From Aspidiotus rigidus (lineage: Eukaryota; Arthropoda; Insecta; Hemiptera; Diaspididae), in assembly GCA_035079385.1 (NCBI GenBank), contig JAVHKY010000054.1, forward strand, positions 9,029,501 through 9,093,500: a DNA stretch of 64,000 bases, written 5' to 3'. Position numbers and translations under genes: made by a program. Below are positions 1-12,557 of the stretch, in pieces. Numbering within the stretch: position 1 is the first letter of the stretch; each line of letters starts with the position of its first letter. The notes below the pieces were generated by a model, which saw nothing but the letters and a program-made list of their open reading frames with translations, was not told where the DNA came from and ran no database searches.

Positions 1-1729
1 AGAATAAAAACACGGTCTAGGAGTCGCATATTTCTGGATCGCAACCACGGTCTGCCAACGGAGGGGAGAGGGGCGCAACTCGGATCGCGGATTTCTATTA
101 GTGGAATTAGGGGTGGATATCTGTAGAGACATTAAAAATGTTGAAAGTTTCGTGTTCCCAAGGAAATTTATATACATTTGTGGGAAGGGAAGTTTTAATG
201 GCCGCCGAACTGACTAGCCTTCAGGGCTCACTCGTGGTTCGTGATTGGGTCCCCAGAAATCCGGAAATCTAGATCCAAAAACGATCTCAACTAATGAATT
301 TATGAGATCCCAATCACGAATTTGTTTTTGGATCTCAACTCGTGGATTTTTGAGAACCCAATAACAAATTTGTTTTCTTGGAGTCTAGATTTCTGGGTTT
401 TCAAAAACCCAATCACGAATTCGTTTTTGGGTCTCAGTCCTCCTTCTTGGCTTATACTAAGCTGAGAAATACTGGTGGAGGGAGACGTTACTATGGCGAG
501 ATCATGAATCAATATAATCGATATATTAAATCTAAGTGCAGTAAGCAGGCATATTAAATGCGCTACACTACGTGATTCTGGAGGAGACATGTTAGCTCCA
601 GCCCATTTTCTTTTCAAATCATCCATTAGTTACAGGTGGAACCTGAAGGCTATTTCGTCGATCGGGATGTTGTCAAATTCATCTGGGACACCCTCTGGTG
701 CAAATTTGAGATTTGGGACGTTGTCTTTTTTTTCGTGGAAGTAGATGTGTTATTGAAACATCTACTGTAATAACATCCAATATATTTAAAAAAAAAAAAT
801 ACTAAGAACCATATAGTAAATTTCAAAAACCTTTGCGTGGATGAAAAAGAAGAAAATTGAGCTTTATTAACCCTTCTGAAGAAAACGAACGATGGCGAGT
901 TAATTTGAGATGGAATTTGAATTCTTTTCCTTCATCGGTATTTTTTTTTTAATTGTTATTTACCGTCAAAAAGAAAAAGAAAACTGAAAAATGACCAAGC
1001 AGATTCTGTTTCCGTATATTTTCTTTCATCATTCTTGCTCGTAAGCGAAGTAGGTTGAGTTCGTGCATAAGTTTGGGGTCGTCGTGTAATGTTAATGTTG
1101 ACTACGGGGAAGAAGCTGGATTAATTACGAATCACGATACGAGTGGAGTTCCATACGCAACTCGTTCTAGAAGTTATATCGTTTTTTCCGAGCTCGTATA
1201 CATGGTACTCGTATATTCGTTTAATAATAAATATCGAGCTCAGAGGTGCTGAAAACTATACGGAACAATTTCCAACACGAAACATTGTATGCCTCGCGCT
1301 AATTCGCTGTAGAATTAATTATTTTGTTATTAATAAAGGACGAGTGCGAACTGGTGCCGAGAAAAGTACGCGAATCAATTTCTAAAACTATACTCGACAT
1401 TGAATACTGAGTTACAGCTCGCTTAGCTTACATAATCCACGTACTCGAATTTAAGCTCCCTATTTCCATATACTACAAGCCTTTGGCTGTGTTTAAGGGG
1501 TGCAATATAATTCGTGATACCATGCCCATTAAATTTGATGGTCTGTGTGTGCATTAAGATGTTAGAAAGAATGAAGTCGATTATGAATATTGGTCTTCTA
1601 TGAACAACGCGAAAAAGCTTCAGTGGGGGACCATCTCCGAATAACTCCAAGGCAATCATTGCAGGCTATGCTGTGTACACAACTCTTCTCAGTCGTCATC
1701 CTTTTATACAAATAAACTTTTCACTGTGT
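1..1729. other. No gene seen; AT-rich sequence with a short degenerate repeat
   Basis: I see no convincing coding region. Between about 225 and 440 a phrase of roughly 60-75 bases containing 'cccaatcacgaat' and 'ttgtttttgg' recurs three times with changes, so this is a small degenerate tandem repeat. The remaining open frames are short and have no recognisable motif. Confidence 0.5.
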
Positions 1730-2905
1730 TGGGATTGTAAAAGTTCGGCTGGAAACTGAAAGGGCGAAGGAGAAGGCCCAACTGCAAGGAAAATTTGCCT
1801 AGTAAAGGTAGGTGGTATTCCCTAGGGAGGGAGGATTTTTTTAGTAAGCCTCCTCTGAACCATGAGGTCAATGTCCAACCTGACCTGATTCACTCTGGCC
1901 AGGTGTGAAATTGTCACCAGTTCCTACTCGAGGGAATATGAGTCAGTCGATGAATGGAGCTATTGAAAGTTGCAATCCCGTGGGCAGCAGGATAAAAAGA
2001 CGACCCGTAGATTACAATATCGGTCGATGTTTCTCTCCTATAAATTCAAATTAACTCATGGACGCCTTTTCTAAAAAGATGGACAGACCCAAGAAGTTTA
2101 TTGATGAGCCACCAACCTCCAGAGTGAATTTTACGGAAGAGTGTTGGCTATTCAAGTATGCAAAAAACTCACTCAGGAGTTCTGCGGGACCGATCCACGC
2201 ATACAAAACGTCGTCCACGTACCTGCGGATCAATCTCAAATTTAAACGTAAACACCTCCGAAATAAGCGAGTCCACGGGAGAATCAATAGGAATCCCCAC
2301 TTCCTCGGGGAACTCGAAAAAATTTCTCATCAAATTTATAAAAACTAGGAAACCAGGAACATACCTTCAGAGGATCAAAAAATTCCTCCAATTTTCATGA
2401 GGGACACCAGATTTAACGAGCAAATCGCCCATATTTTGGATAGCGACGGCCTTTGGGATGTGAGAAAATAATCCTACAACATCGTAGGAATATAAAGTCG
2501 ATTCCGGTCGAAGACTTACGTCCTTCAATCCATCCGCCAGGGAACCTGAGTTCTTTATTGCGTAGAGAGGAGCAAACTGTACACGAGATTTAAACAAGCG
2601 ATCTTTTAGCTTAGGAGTAAATGAGTGAAGATACAAACGACACAATAGGCCGCATCGGGATATCCTTTTTGTGTACTTTGGACAACCCATAAAGGAGACG
2701 AGGAACAGGGTTAGATCCCAAAATGGCTTTCCTTGTCGAAGGACTCTTGAAAGTACTGTTAATGAGATTTTTCACCTGGGAAACAGACGAGGGTATTATC
2801 CTTGGCCCCGCACTGTTTGAGCGCGTCAGAAACTTTGGAGACATGAGAGGACTTCTCCATAATTACGACGGAATTTCCCTCTCTCTAAGTTATCAAGAAC
2901 TTTGA
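1730..2905 (-). pseudogene. Penelope-like element relic (reverse transcriptase)
   Basis: Reading the minus strand from 2905 downwards, three overlapping frames give successive parts of a Penelope-like RT: the 'LLYGLSKVHK' block followed by 'MRPIVSFVSS' (about 2640-2710), 'SYDVVGLFSHIPKA' (about 2450-2490) and the catalytic 'YVDDVLYAW' (about 2200-2225). Further down, 1735-2000 matches at base level the region between RT and endonuclease in the better copies at 12.9-13.2 and 27.6-27.8 kb. Frame changes and stops show it is dead. It is clearly diverged from the other PLE copies here, so it is an older or separate lineage. The GIY-YIG part is missing. Confidence 0.8.
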
Positions 2906-5790
2906 CAAAATGTTGTGAAGTTATTTCAAAAACCTTTTCCCAGAATTTTTGTGTATTCAGGCGGCACATTTTTGCACAACTTTTTTTCTTGTTCGCATGA
3001 TTTATACTCTGAAGGTCTGCCGTTATCTCAAAGAAACATTAATGTGAAGATACAGCAACTCGAAGTCCACTATCCTATAATCGTGACCGTAGAAGGAAAA
3101 AAAGGTCAAGTTATTCAAATTTATTGACGAAACGTTTGTTGAGTATTCACATGCTATATATAAATGATACCTAAAAAATTACATCATTCGAATGCGAATA
3201 AAATGTGCAAATCGATCCCCATTACCGAAATGTCCTAAAATATTCCGAAAAATATTCTTTGTGTGGAATAGGCTACACCACGTATACCCCATCGGTTGGG
3301 AACGAGCGAAATTCTAATTGTGAGATACTGACTCACTTCTGGAAGCTAAATTTACCATATTATCATACAAATCACTATAAAGTATATTCGCAAGAAGGTT
3401 CTGCTTCAACGAGGATAAAAAAGAAAAACCCTTACGGGAAAGGGAATAAAGTAGCTGAGACGAGTACTGGAAAATATTCGACCCTCATTTCTCGCTCCTT
3501 CATCAATATGCTTATCATCATAAACATAATGAAAATCCTTCGTTCTCTCAGGGAATTGAGCAAACATAAGCCAAATTAAAATTTCTTCTGCGCTTCTTTA
3601 TCCTGTATAGTACGCCGTTGGCCTATGTAGTTTCGGGAGGCTTAACTTCCTTCAAATATAGTAAATCGCCGTGAGATTTTGTTTATTTTCCCTTCGAGTC
3701 TTCTTTCACGGTTCATTTATTATACTTTAAGGTAAAAAACTTGAGGAAAAATTTCACGATCTCCGACGACATCATACGCGGGAAAATCGGTGCTGTTCGC
3801 AAATTTCACGCATTCACATCAGAGAACGAAAAAAGAAGATTAAAATAAGAATGGTTAATAAAGTTCGAGCAACGAAAGTTGTAAGATTAATACTTTCCAA
3901 GACTTTATTTTTTCCTCCGGTAGGAAAAATGAGAAGATGGAGTTTTAAATTTACGAGGGCCTTTCTTGAAGTTGTCAACAAGTCGATTTTCATCCAATTT
4001 TCATCATCGACGAGTGCATTTCTTGTTGACCTATAAAACTATCGTACATTAGGTTGCCGGATTTATTGTTTCTCGTATAGCGTTGAGTATTAAGGTCCCT
4101 AACAAGGGAAAAACGATTTTCCTCCTATATACCGAAGTCGTAAACCGAAGTATAAAACTCACTTTTATACCTCCGTACATAGATATGAAGTAGAATGGTC
4201 CCATTTTATTTAAGGGCACCGTGTAAAATGTGCATGACACGACTGCTGACCGTTTCCCAAAGTACTGTAATGCACTCGCGCGGAAACTGAACTTTATTAC
4301 TACTGATTTTTCATACCAAATCTAATGTATTGAACATGAACGAGGTAATATATACTGCTGCTTTTGCGACCTATTCTCGATAATTTTGTGTAGTGATATA
4401 CGTACTAGAATCTTTTAAATACCTTCGTCGAAGAAATTCACTTTTGTGTCTTCATTTTCAACCTGAAGTCCATCGTCTTACGCGATCACAAAACCATAAT
4501 TATGTACAATCACCAACGCGAAAAAAATAGGCCAAAAAAAAAAAACAAAATGAGAAAATTATTTTGAAGGATCACGACACAATCAACCCGAGTTATGAAA
4601 CGGAAAAAAAGCTCGCGCGAGAATTTCAAATTTTAGGAGAAAAAAATGTCGTCAGCATGTGTACATCACCGATTTCGGGTGAAAAGCACTAAACACTAAA
4701 CAGCGAGGAAACGAGAACACATGGACAGCGGTGCATCAGTAACGAAGCTCGCTTAGGGAGGTTGGTTGGAGGGACCACTTGTAACGCGCTTGTCGACATA
4801 AGTTTATACCCCACCTTAGTTTCATGAACACACCTTTACGCGAAATTTTCGCGTCTAAGGTCGTACGTCTACTCTTTATACAGTACAGTATATACTTTTT
4901 TTTTTTTTTATTCTCTGCGGTGTCTTTCGCATATATATATACTGCCTATATATGTGTGTATTTTTTTCTTCCTTCTATATAGACTTATGCGAGCTATCTT
5001 AAAACAGGAATCAATTTTTTGAAATAAATAGGAAAAAAAAAAAAAAGAATCGGCGTCGCTTTTTCCATCCTATTTACGCTAACTTCGCGATAAAATGGGC
5101 GGAAATTTCGAGTTTTTTTCCCGCAAATATTCTTTGTGCGGAAACATCATCGTGAAAGATAGTTTGACAGGGTTCAAGTGATATCTGAAGACATTTTATT
5201 GGCAATCGAACGTAATAAACGGGCGTTAGGTGGTTACTCGTTTATTTTCACATCATACGTATGTCAATACGCAAAGCTTTATTAAAAAGTACACCACTTC
5301 CTTGAACGTCTCATTTTTTTCTTTTCGAAAATACAGCCGATAGGCACCTCATTACATCCTTGCATGAGCGCTGGATTACGCACTCGGTTACCTCTTGGCT
5401 CCTTTAGTGACGCTTATGACACTTGAAGTCTCTTCCTCCTTCTTTTCTCTCTCGTTTTGTTTCTCGGTTCCTCGCTTTCGATTATGTATATTTCTCCCAA
5501 TGCTCACCAACAAATGTCTCAATTTTAGGAGCCTACAAGTACCTGCAGAACCATGTGTTGTACTTGTACTGCTCGAGCATATTTAAGACTATTTGAGCAG
5601 TTTTCGCTGAGCTTGTCTTTCATCTTCATTTTTAGGCGTTTTAGGCTTGTGAAAGTCTTCTCAGGTGCCGTTGTTGTTATCGGCAAAGTTGCAAGAATTA
5701 GAAGTAGTGCACTACTTCAGGGCCTCTAGGAAGAATGAACGGATACTCACGAAAGTAAAAGCAAAAAAGCAAAAATTACTCACGAGAGTA
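2906..5790. other. No gene seen; non-coding sequence
   Basis: About 2.9 kb without a supportable gene. It is AT-rich with homopolymer runs (T runs near 4900, A runs near 5030). Open frames such as 3205-3579 have no family motif and no codon pattern that persuades me. Confidence 0.45.
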
Positions 5791-6370
5791 ATAATAATAA
5801 TAATAATAATAGCCTTTTATTGACCTAAATTTACATATTATTTTACAGTTTTTAACAAATTATTATCAATTTTAATTATAGGTCAGGCCCACATTCTGGG
5901 CATAGGCCTCACTCAGTCTCGCCCATTCAGATCTGTCTCGAGCTATGCCATAGTTTTTGTTTGCTATGAATCTTGTGATGTCGTCAGAACATTTTTTCTT
6001 TTGTTTTCCTTTCTTTCTCTTTTCCATATTCAACCAATTTGTTACCCTATAAGTCCACCTATCATTCTGCATTCTTGAAACATGTCCCGCTCAATTCCAT
6101 TTTAGCCTTCCAACCTCATGCAAAAAATTTCTGGTATTTTTCAACTTCCCTCGAATGTGACTTACTCTTATTTTATCCCTCGGTTTTATTTTCAATATTG
6201 ATCTTAGCACGGAGTTTTAAGTTGTTTCTATTTTTGATTCTTCCTTTTTTGTTGTCGCCCAGGTTTGAGATCCGTAGGACAGCGTTGGTAAGACACAGCT
6301 ATTTCGTATTTCCCCTTTGCTCTTATTTTTATACTTTCCTCTGAAGATATTTTTCAGACTCCAGTACGCT
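5791..6370 (-). pseudogene. 3' end of an RTE-like non-LTR retrotransposon with trinucleotide tail
   Basis: On the minus strand, around 6355-6255, one frame reads 'YWSLKNIF' then 'SCVLPTLSYGSQTW', the usual thumb region of RTE/craniofacial-development-protein-2-like elements. After a frame change, 'AGHVSRMQNDRWTYRVTNW' and the final 'DDITRF...ARDRSEWARLSEAY' (ORF 5872-6072) give the C terminus and stop. The element ends on the minus strand with AATAAAAGG followed by about seven ATT units (5791-5811), the short-repeat tail expected of such elements rather than poly(A). Only this 5'-truncated 0.58 kb is present. Identification rests on protein motifs; the exact clade (RTE versus related) is less sure. 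Confidence 0.75.
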
Positions 6371-6544
6371 TGAGGAATTTGAGGGTTAAAGTTCTGGTTA
6401 TAACTATTATAAGCACCATAGTTCTGATTATACCCATTTTGGGGCTCCCTGTTTGGTGGGGGAGCATTCTTTTGTTGGGAACGTTTTCCCCTTCTTCTTT
6501 TTTCTCGCCATTTTCAACCTTGGTTGCATACTCTACACTATCTT

Positions 6545-6720
6545 GATTTGTTGTCTGAGTTCGAATGCGTACGGGTGGCTCCCAGCAGAGCATTCGAAGT
6601 AACTTTTTCGAATGCGTTCGGGTGCCTCCTGATGGCATTTGAAGTAACTATTTCAAATGCGTAGGAGCGTCCTTCAGCATAGCATTTGAAATAGTGTACG
6701 GGTGGTTCTGGGGCGAACCA
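6545..6720. repeat. Short-period repeat around 'actatttcaaatgcg'
   Basis: The phrase 'gaatgcgtacgggtggctcc...gcatttgaagtaactatttc' repeats about every 50-60 bases and leads into the 170-bp satellite. Two further blocks of the same repeat lie at 8065-8330 and 8545-8870. Each unit carries a small dyad (catttgaaat / atttcaaatg). Confidence 0.7.
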
Positions 6721-8065
6721 TTGGAAATAATTAGACCGGACGGCAAGGGCTAGAAAGAGGGGGCCCTAGGAGGAGGAGGAGCTTGAAATTTTTCCAAATC
6801 TTCTCAGTGTATGACGACGGACGGCAAGGGCTAGAAGGGGGCCCTGGGGCTAAGAGAGGTGGAGCTCGAATTTTTACCAAGTCTTCTCGGAGTATGACGA
6901 CGGACGGCAAGGGCTTTCTAGATGAGGGCCCTGGGAGGAGGAGCTGGAATTTTTGAATTTTTTCCATGTCTTCTCATAGTATGATGACGGACGGCAAGGG
7001 CTAGAAGAGGGCCCTGGGGCTAAGAGAGGTGGAGCTCGAATTTTTTCCAAGTCTTCTCGGAGTATGACGACGGACGGCAAGGGCTTTCTAGATGATGGCC
7101 CTGGGAGGAGGAGCTGGAATTTTTGAATTTTTTCCAAGTCTTCTCATAGTATGATGACGGACGGCAAGGGCTAGAAGAGGGCCCTGGGGCTAAGAGAGGT
7201 GGAGCTCGAATTTTTTCCAAGTCTTCTCGGAGTATGACGACGGACGGCAAGGGCTTTCTAGATGATGGCCCTGGGAGGAGGAGCTGGAATTTTTGAATTT
7301 TTTCCAAGTCTTCTCATAGTATGACGACGGACGGCAAGGGCTAGAAGAGGGCCCTGGGGCTAAGACAGGTGGAGCTCGAATTTTTTCCAAGTCCTCTCAG
7401 AGTATGACGACGGACGGCAAGGGCTTTCTAGATGATGGCCCTGGGAGGAGGAGCTGGAATTTTTGAATTTTTTCCAAGTCTTCTCATAGTATGACGACGG
7501 ACGGCAAGGGCTAGAAGAGGGCCCTGGGGCTAAGAGAGGTGGAGCTCGGATTTTTTCCAAGTCTTCTCAGTGTATGACGACGGACGGCAAGGGCTAGAAG
7601 GGGGCCCTGGGGCTAAGAGAGGTGGAGCTCGAATTTTTACCAAGTCTTCTCGGAGTATGACGACGGACGGCAAGGGCTTTCTAGATGATGGCCCTGGGAG
7701 GAGGAGCTGGAATTTTTGAATTTTTTCCAAGTCTTCTCATAGTATGACGACGGACGGCAAGGGCTAGAAGAGGGCCCTGGGGCTAAGACAGGTGGAGCTC
7801 GAATTTTTTCCAAGTCCTCTCAGAGTATGACGACGGACGGCAAGGGCTTTCTAGATGATGGCCCTGGGAGGAGGAGCTGGAATTTTTGAATTTTTTCCAA
7901 GTCTTCTCATAGTATGACGACGGACGGCAAGGGCTAGAAGAGGACCCTGGGGCTAAGAGAGGTGGAGCTCAAATTTTTTCCAAGTCTTCTCAGAGTAGGA
8001 CGACGGACGGCAAGGGCTTTCTAGATGAGGGCCCTGGGAGGAGGAGCTGGAATTTTTGAGCTTTT
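6720..8065. repeat. 170-bp dimeric satellite array
   Basis: Tandem repeat with a period of 170 bases. Each period is two related monomers starting 'gacggacggcaagggct': monomer A (about 83 bases) continues 'agaagagggccctgggg', and monomer B (about 87 bases) continues 'ttctagatgatggccctgg'. Roughly 7-8 dimers are present, with two places (around 6770-6860 and 7560-7640) where A-like monomers follow each other. The minus strand gives long proline/serine-rich frames, which are a by-product of the period (170 is not a multiple of 3, so the frames keep breaking) and should not be taken as genes. Confidence 0.9.
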
Positions 8066-8955
8066 TCGAATGCGTACGAATGCCCGCCATTCGAAGTAAC
8101 TTTTACGAATGCGTATGAATGGATCTTGATGGCATTCGAATTAACTGTTTCGAATGCACACCAATTGCTCTTGATTGCATTCGAAGTAACCATTTCGAAT
8201 GCGTACGGGTGCTTCCTGATGGCATTTGACCCAACTATTTCAAATGCGTAGGAGCGTCCTCCAGCATAGCATTTGAAATAGTGTACGGGTGGCTCTGGGG
8301 GGGAGCATTGGAAATAGTTTTGCCGGACGGCAAGGGCTAGAAAGAAGGGACCCTGGGAGGAGGAGGAGCTCGAATTTTTTCCAAGTCTTCTCAGAGTATG
8401 ACGACGGACGGCAAGGGCTAGAAGAGGGCCCTGGGGCTAAGAGAGGTGGAGCTCGAATTTTTTCCAAGTCTTCTCAGAGTATGACGACGGACGGCAAGGG
8501 CTTTCTAGATGAGGGCCTAGGGAGGAGGAGCTGGAATTTTTGAATTTTCCAAATGCGTATGAATGGCTCCTGATGGCATTCGATATGTAACTATTTCGAA
8601 TGCATACGGGTGAACGGCGTTTGAAGTAACTATTTCGAATGCGTATGAATGGACGGCATTTGATGTAACTATTTCGAATGCATATGAATGGACTGCATTC
8701 GAAGTAACTATTTCGAATGGATGGCATTCGAAGTAACTATTTCAAATGCGTATGACTGGTCGGCATTTGAAGTAACTATTTCAAATGCGTAGGAGCGTCC
8801 TCCTGCATAGCATTTGAAATTGTGTACGGGTGGCTCTGGGGGGGAGCATTGGAAATAGTTTTGCCGGACGGCAAGGGCTAGAAGAGAGGGGCCCTGGGGC
8901 TAAGAGAGGTGGAGCTCGAATTTTTTCTAAGTCCTCTCAGAGTATGAAGACTCGT
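8065..8955. repeat. Alternating blocks of the short-period repeat and the 170-bp satellite
   Basis: 8065-8330 and 8545-8870 are arrays of the short unit ('actatttcgaatgcgta', about 45-50 bases). They alternate with further A/B satellite monomers at 8330-8545 and 8865-8945. The same junction, 'gtgtacgggtggctctggg...ggaaatagttttgccggacgg', occurs at about 8280 and 8820 and in a diverged form at 6685, so the alternation is itself a higher-order unit. Confidence 0.8.
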
Positions 8956-9180
8956 AGTTCCTCAAATGCAGTCGCAACATCGTCGAGAGGAAAGAAAGCT
9001 AACGTGTAACCACTCGAACATGCAAATTTAAAGTTGGGTCATCCTCATAATAGCGTTTGTAGATGATACTGTCGAACGTGCTTTTGAATATTCTGGGAAA
9101 AGTGGAAGAAACAACAACTGATTTCTGCTGCTGGAAACGCAGCTTGGATTGCCTGCTCTTCTTCTTGAAGAGACTACAAC
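8945..9180 (-). pseudogene. MULE-type transposase fragment
   Basis: One minus-strand frame reads 'EEEQAIQAAFPAAEISCCFF' followed by HFSQNI, then a stretch with two stops, then 'LAFFPLDDVATAFEEL'. This is the conserved core seen in MULE transposases of the FLYWCH-associated kind in insects (acidic residue plus 'FP.A.I.GCFFHF...', then 'LAF.P..DV..AFEEL'). Stops and the short length show a relic. It starts immediately outside the satellite block. Confidence 0.6.
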
Positions 9181-10035
9181 GAATCTAACATTCGCGTACG
9201 GCAAATTGAATGCACGGCGAACCATATGTCTGGCGAATCGTCCCCGGCGAATTGAATGCGCCCCGCTAGAAGCTGCTCGGCCTGGGGCTTCTTTAGAATT
9301 GCTTCTTAGTCCTCTAGCTGCAGCTTCTTTATCGTTTCCTGCTGCTGGTCCAGCTGTTCCCCCGGCTGCTTCAATTTGGTATTTTGGGCTAAATACTTCT
9401 CTTCAAGCTTTAAGATCTTCACATCCTTTTATTGAGTTGATTTTTCGAGCTGGTGATCTGCTTCTGACGATCAGCATTGACCTTTCTCAACTTCCCTCCC
9501 GGTAGGTTGACGTTTTCTCTATTAAATAAAGCCTTAAATAAGACCTGATTGTATGAACTTTTTTCTAAAAAAAGGTAATCAGTACGACGATCGCCGAAAT
9601 AATGATCGGTCTGGTATTTTTTTCTGATTAGATTATCCGTTTCAAACAACTTACTCGTATAATAAAATTCATTATCATACGAACTCAAACGATGTACACA
9701 CAGAATCCTCTAAATTTGGATATAATTTTTGTATTGTGCTACCACTGATTCCAAAAAATTCTTAACTGAACCGATCTCAACTGCATCAGTCAATTCTTTC
9801 AATTCATGGAGTACTAAACTAAGTAATTGGTTTGCAGAAACATTTACTCCTTTGAGTAGTTTTCATACTTTGTCTGCTTCAGTCTGTTCCTACCTGGCTA
9901 TAAGTCTTATTTTCGCTCTTGTAAATTTGTCAAGTACAGCTGGCAAATTAACAACGTCCTTGAATCTTATTTTTCTATTTTCAAGCGCTGGAGTAAAAAC
10001 CTGCTTTTTTGTGGCTCTATACAATGCGCAGCAGT
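9180..10035 (-). pseudogene. Decayed reading frame of unknown family with coiled-coil segment
   Basis: The minus strand keeps a protein-like frame for about 0.85 kb with few stops: a charged N-terminal part ('NLPAVLDKFTRAKIRLIAR', then stops near 9900 and 9850, then 'LLSLVLHELKELTDAVEIGS'), the ORF 9419-9688 ('SKLFETDNLIRKKYQ'), and after a frame change a coiled-coil-like 'ILKLEEKYLAQNTKLKQ' plus 'LDQQQETIKKLQLED'. I do not recognise the family. Directly downstream on the same strand is the MULE fragment, so it could be an accessory ORF or a neighbouring element. Non-functional as it stands. Confidence 0.4.
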
Positions 10036-10039
10036 AGCA

Positions 10040-12110
10040 ACGGCAGCTGTACCCGAAGAAAGGTCATTTTCGCCAAAAACTAGAGTTGTTTGGAATCAAG
10101 GCTCGCGATATGGTTCATTGATTGCTATCCGGCTTTAACGACAAAGATTGGGATGAATGATCTTGGACAGCCAGCTATGTGGAAAAGGGTAGGATATTAG
10201 AAACATAATTATATAGTTTTACTTTTCTCTTGAAATATTTCAGAAGACTTGACTTTCTGGAGGAGTTTGAATCTGATCTCGCGTATGAGGTTGTTCCGCC
10301 ACTGAGGTGTGGCGTGGAAAAATTCTTGAAGCCAACTTACATGATTTCTTCTCACAAGCTCGATTTAGTATGGTCGTGATGACGGAGGAGAGATTTGAGA
10401 ACGTATTCACTTCCCCAGAACTAAAACATTTGTTTTGTGTTCAAAATCCATTCTAGAAAATGTTTTCTACCCAGACTCTCCTCGAAATTTTCCAGATACG
10501 CTATTGTGACTGAGGTCCCAATTATTTTTCAACGTTGATGTTGGTGCAATCCTTCAGAGTGTGTTGATGGTATGGAGATTTCTGCACCCTTCTTTGTCGT
10601 CACCAAGTTCTATTTCCGGTTCAATCGCCCCAGGCTCCACTAGAACGTCAAAGTTTGCATGGATATTTCTGGATATATAAAGTAGACGCGTAAGTTATGC
10701 GCGCGCACTGATTCATCTTTATCCGAAAGCTCGCTTCAAATTAACCCAAAGCTCGCGGTCTAATTTGCCGTATCAAAAGATTTTATTTATTTCTGTACAA
10801 TTTAATATTGTACACTTTCGTGCTAATGAATTTTAAATTACGTGCATCGCGAATTTGTAACGCTGAAAGGAAAGTTATCATTTTCTACGCCAACTTACAA
10901 ATTTTACCAAGGTATAAAAATGAATCATAATTTTCGTGGACGAATATAATATAGTCGACTATCCTGTGTACTGCATAATATAGTTGAATGAGCAAACGAT
11001 TTTCGTGTATACTCGCGGTGCACAATAGAGCGAATCGTTGGCTTTTCGCGTCGCTACTTTTATAAAGCGGTAAAGGCTAACTTAAAATATTAAATAGCAA
11101 AAGCACATACATATACGCCTATATACCTTATGCCTACTCTAACTTTATTCAACGCAAAATAAATATTTAATGCCTTACGGAATACAGCTGGAAAATTTCG
11201 TCTTTTCTTCTCGTGTACATTTCGATAATACTGTTCATTATTCGCGAACCCGCTATTAAAATACAACAGTTCCATATTATTTCGAGGGTAATTTCGACCT
11301 TTATAAAACTTTTGGCGATGTAGAGTTTAATTCGAATACAGTTGCCTCATTAAGCTTGTAAAAATAATTTAATAAACAATCTGCGCAATAAAATATACAA
11401 TAGTCACTTTTTTTTTTTTTTTTTTTTTTTTTTGTCGAAGGTGAAGAACTTTCCTACGAGAGTAGAACTTTCCAAAAGTACGGTTTTTTCGTTTCCCGGA
11501 GCGGCACTTTTCCGTTTTTGCTTTCGAATAAAATTTGAAATCTTACATTTCTTACCGTTCGCGGACGTATACTGAACCAACAGGGGAGTGCGAGGAAAAA
11601 GTTTCATATCTTTCGTATATCCCGATGTCACCGTGCTAGAAAGAAGAAAAGAAATCTTGGGAGCTGTACGTAAAGTTTTGACATTTCGGATCATATCGGT
11701 GAACAGATTTCATCTTCTTGATGATTCTTGTAAAAATTCGATTACCAAAAGATGAAAGCTCGTTAAAACTTGTGTAACATAAATCGTACATAAATATACT
11801 ACAATACTTTTTGTCTTTTTCCTTTTCCTTTTTTACACGAATATTCGTGCCTACGCATGCAATATTCTATTCTATCATTATGTTCTGTGTAGTACACTGT
11901 GTAATGCACATCGACATGGTATATATGGAAGCTGTACGAATATACTTCATATTATACCGTTGATATTTCGTTGCTTGACTGACTGACGATATATACATAT
12001 AGCTATTTATTGTTTTCGGTGCACAAAAGAGCTTTTTCATTGAAATTTATTTTACGCCGCACTAAACTTGTTTCCTTTATTCATACGCCGATCTAGTCTC
12101 CTTTAAGGGA
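10040..12110. other. No gene seen; non-coding sequence
   Basis: Two kilobases of AT-rich sequence with a T run of about 25 bases at 11408-11433. No family motif in any frame. Confidence 0.45.
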
Positions 12111-12117
12111 GATATCT

Positions 12118-12413
12118 ATGACCTATTTAATTTACCCATTAAAAAGTTTTCGGAACCACGAACTCAATAAATTAATCTTCTTTGTGTCTAAAGTAAAGAG
12201 GAAATATTTTGAAATCCCTTTTAATAAGATACCTGCAGGTCAAATAGCTCGAGAAAATTTGAATTTTAGAAAACAAGTCGAGCTCACTATGTTCCAAATG
12301 AGTGGTAGTAATTCAACCCCAACTCGATCAGAACTCAGTAGACATGTAAAATTTCGTCAAGTTGTTGGAAAATTGATGTTTCCAGCAATAGCCACTAGAC
12401 TAGATATTGCCTA
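12118..12413 (+). pseudogene. Ty1/copia RT relic, part upstream of the PLE insertion
   Basis: The end of this frame reads 'FRQVVGKLMFPAIATRLDIA', the well-known block near the end of copia reverse transcriptase. The frame stops where the PLE begins and resumes in the same register at 15529 ('YSVSIV...KLDKPTMQ'). The sequence before about 12300 is too decayed to assign with certainty. Confidence 0.7.
12401..12413. repeat. Target-site duplication, left copy (13 bp)
   Basis: TAGATATTGCCTA occurs here and again at 15529-15541, exactly bordering the inverted PLE pair. Skipping the insert plus one copy restores the copia frame. Confidence 0.9.
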
Positions 12414-12484
12414 ATAAAACGTGAAAGACGAGTACTCCGACGTGGAGTAAAACATGCAAACCGCAGAAAATTAAAAAACGACGA

Positions 12485-12513
12485 GCGCTTTCGGTTAAAT
12501 AACCATCTTCAAG
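12485..12513 (-). ncRNA. Hammerhead-like stem motif in PLE 3' tail
   Basis: On the minus strand: cTTGAAGAT, a 5-bp stem GGTTA/TAACC with a TT loop, then GAAAGCGC. Same position and order as in the copies at 15395 and 28248. See the finding on this motif for how it departs from the hammerhead consensus. Confidence 0.3.
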
Positions 12514-12557
12514 CCTGAAATGAAAGCAACTGACGAACAAAAGAGAAGAACGAGGTA

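Noticed and set aside
6731..8727. Series of proline/serine-rich minus-strand ORFs 66-96 codons long
   Set aside because: They recur with the 170-base satellite period and are simply the satellite read in frame; no independent evidence of coding.
9149..9505. 118-codon alanine-rich plus-strand ORF
   Set aside because: Antisense to the coiled-coil frame, which has the more protein-like composition and leads into the MULE block.
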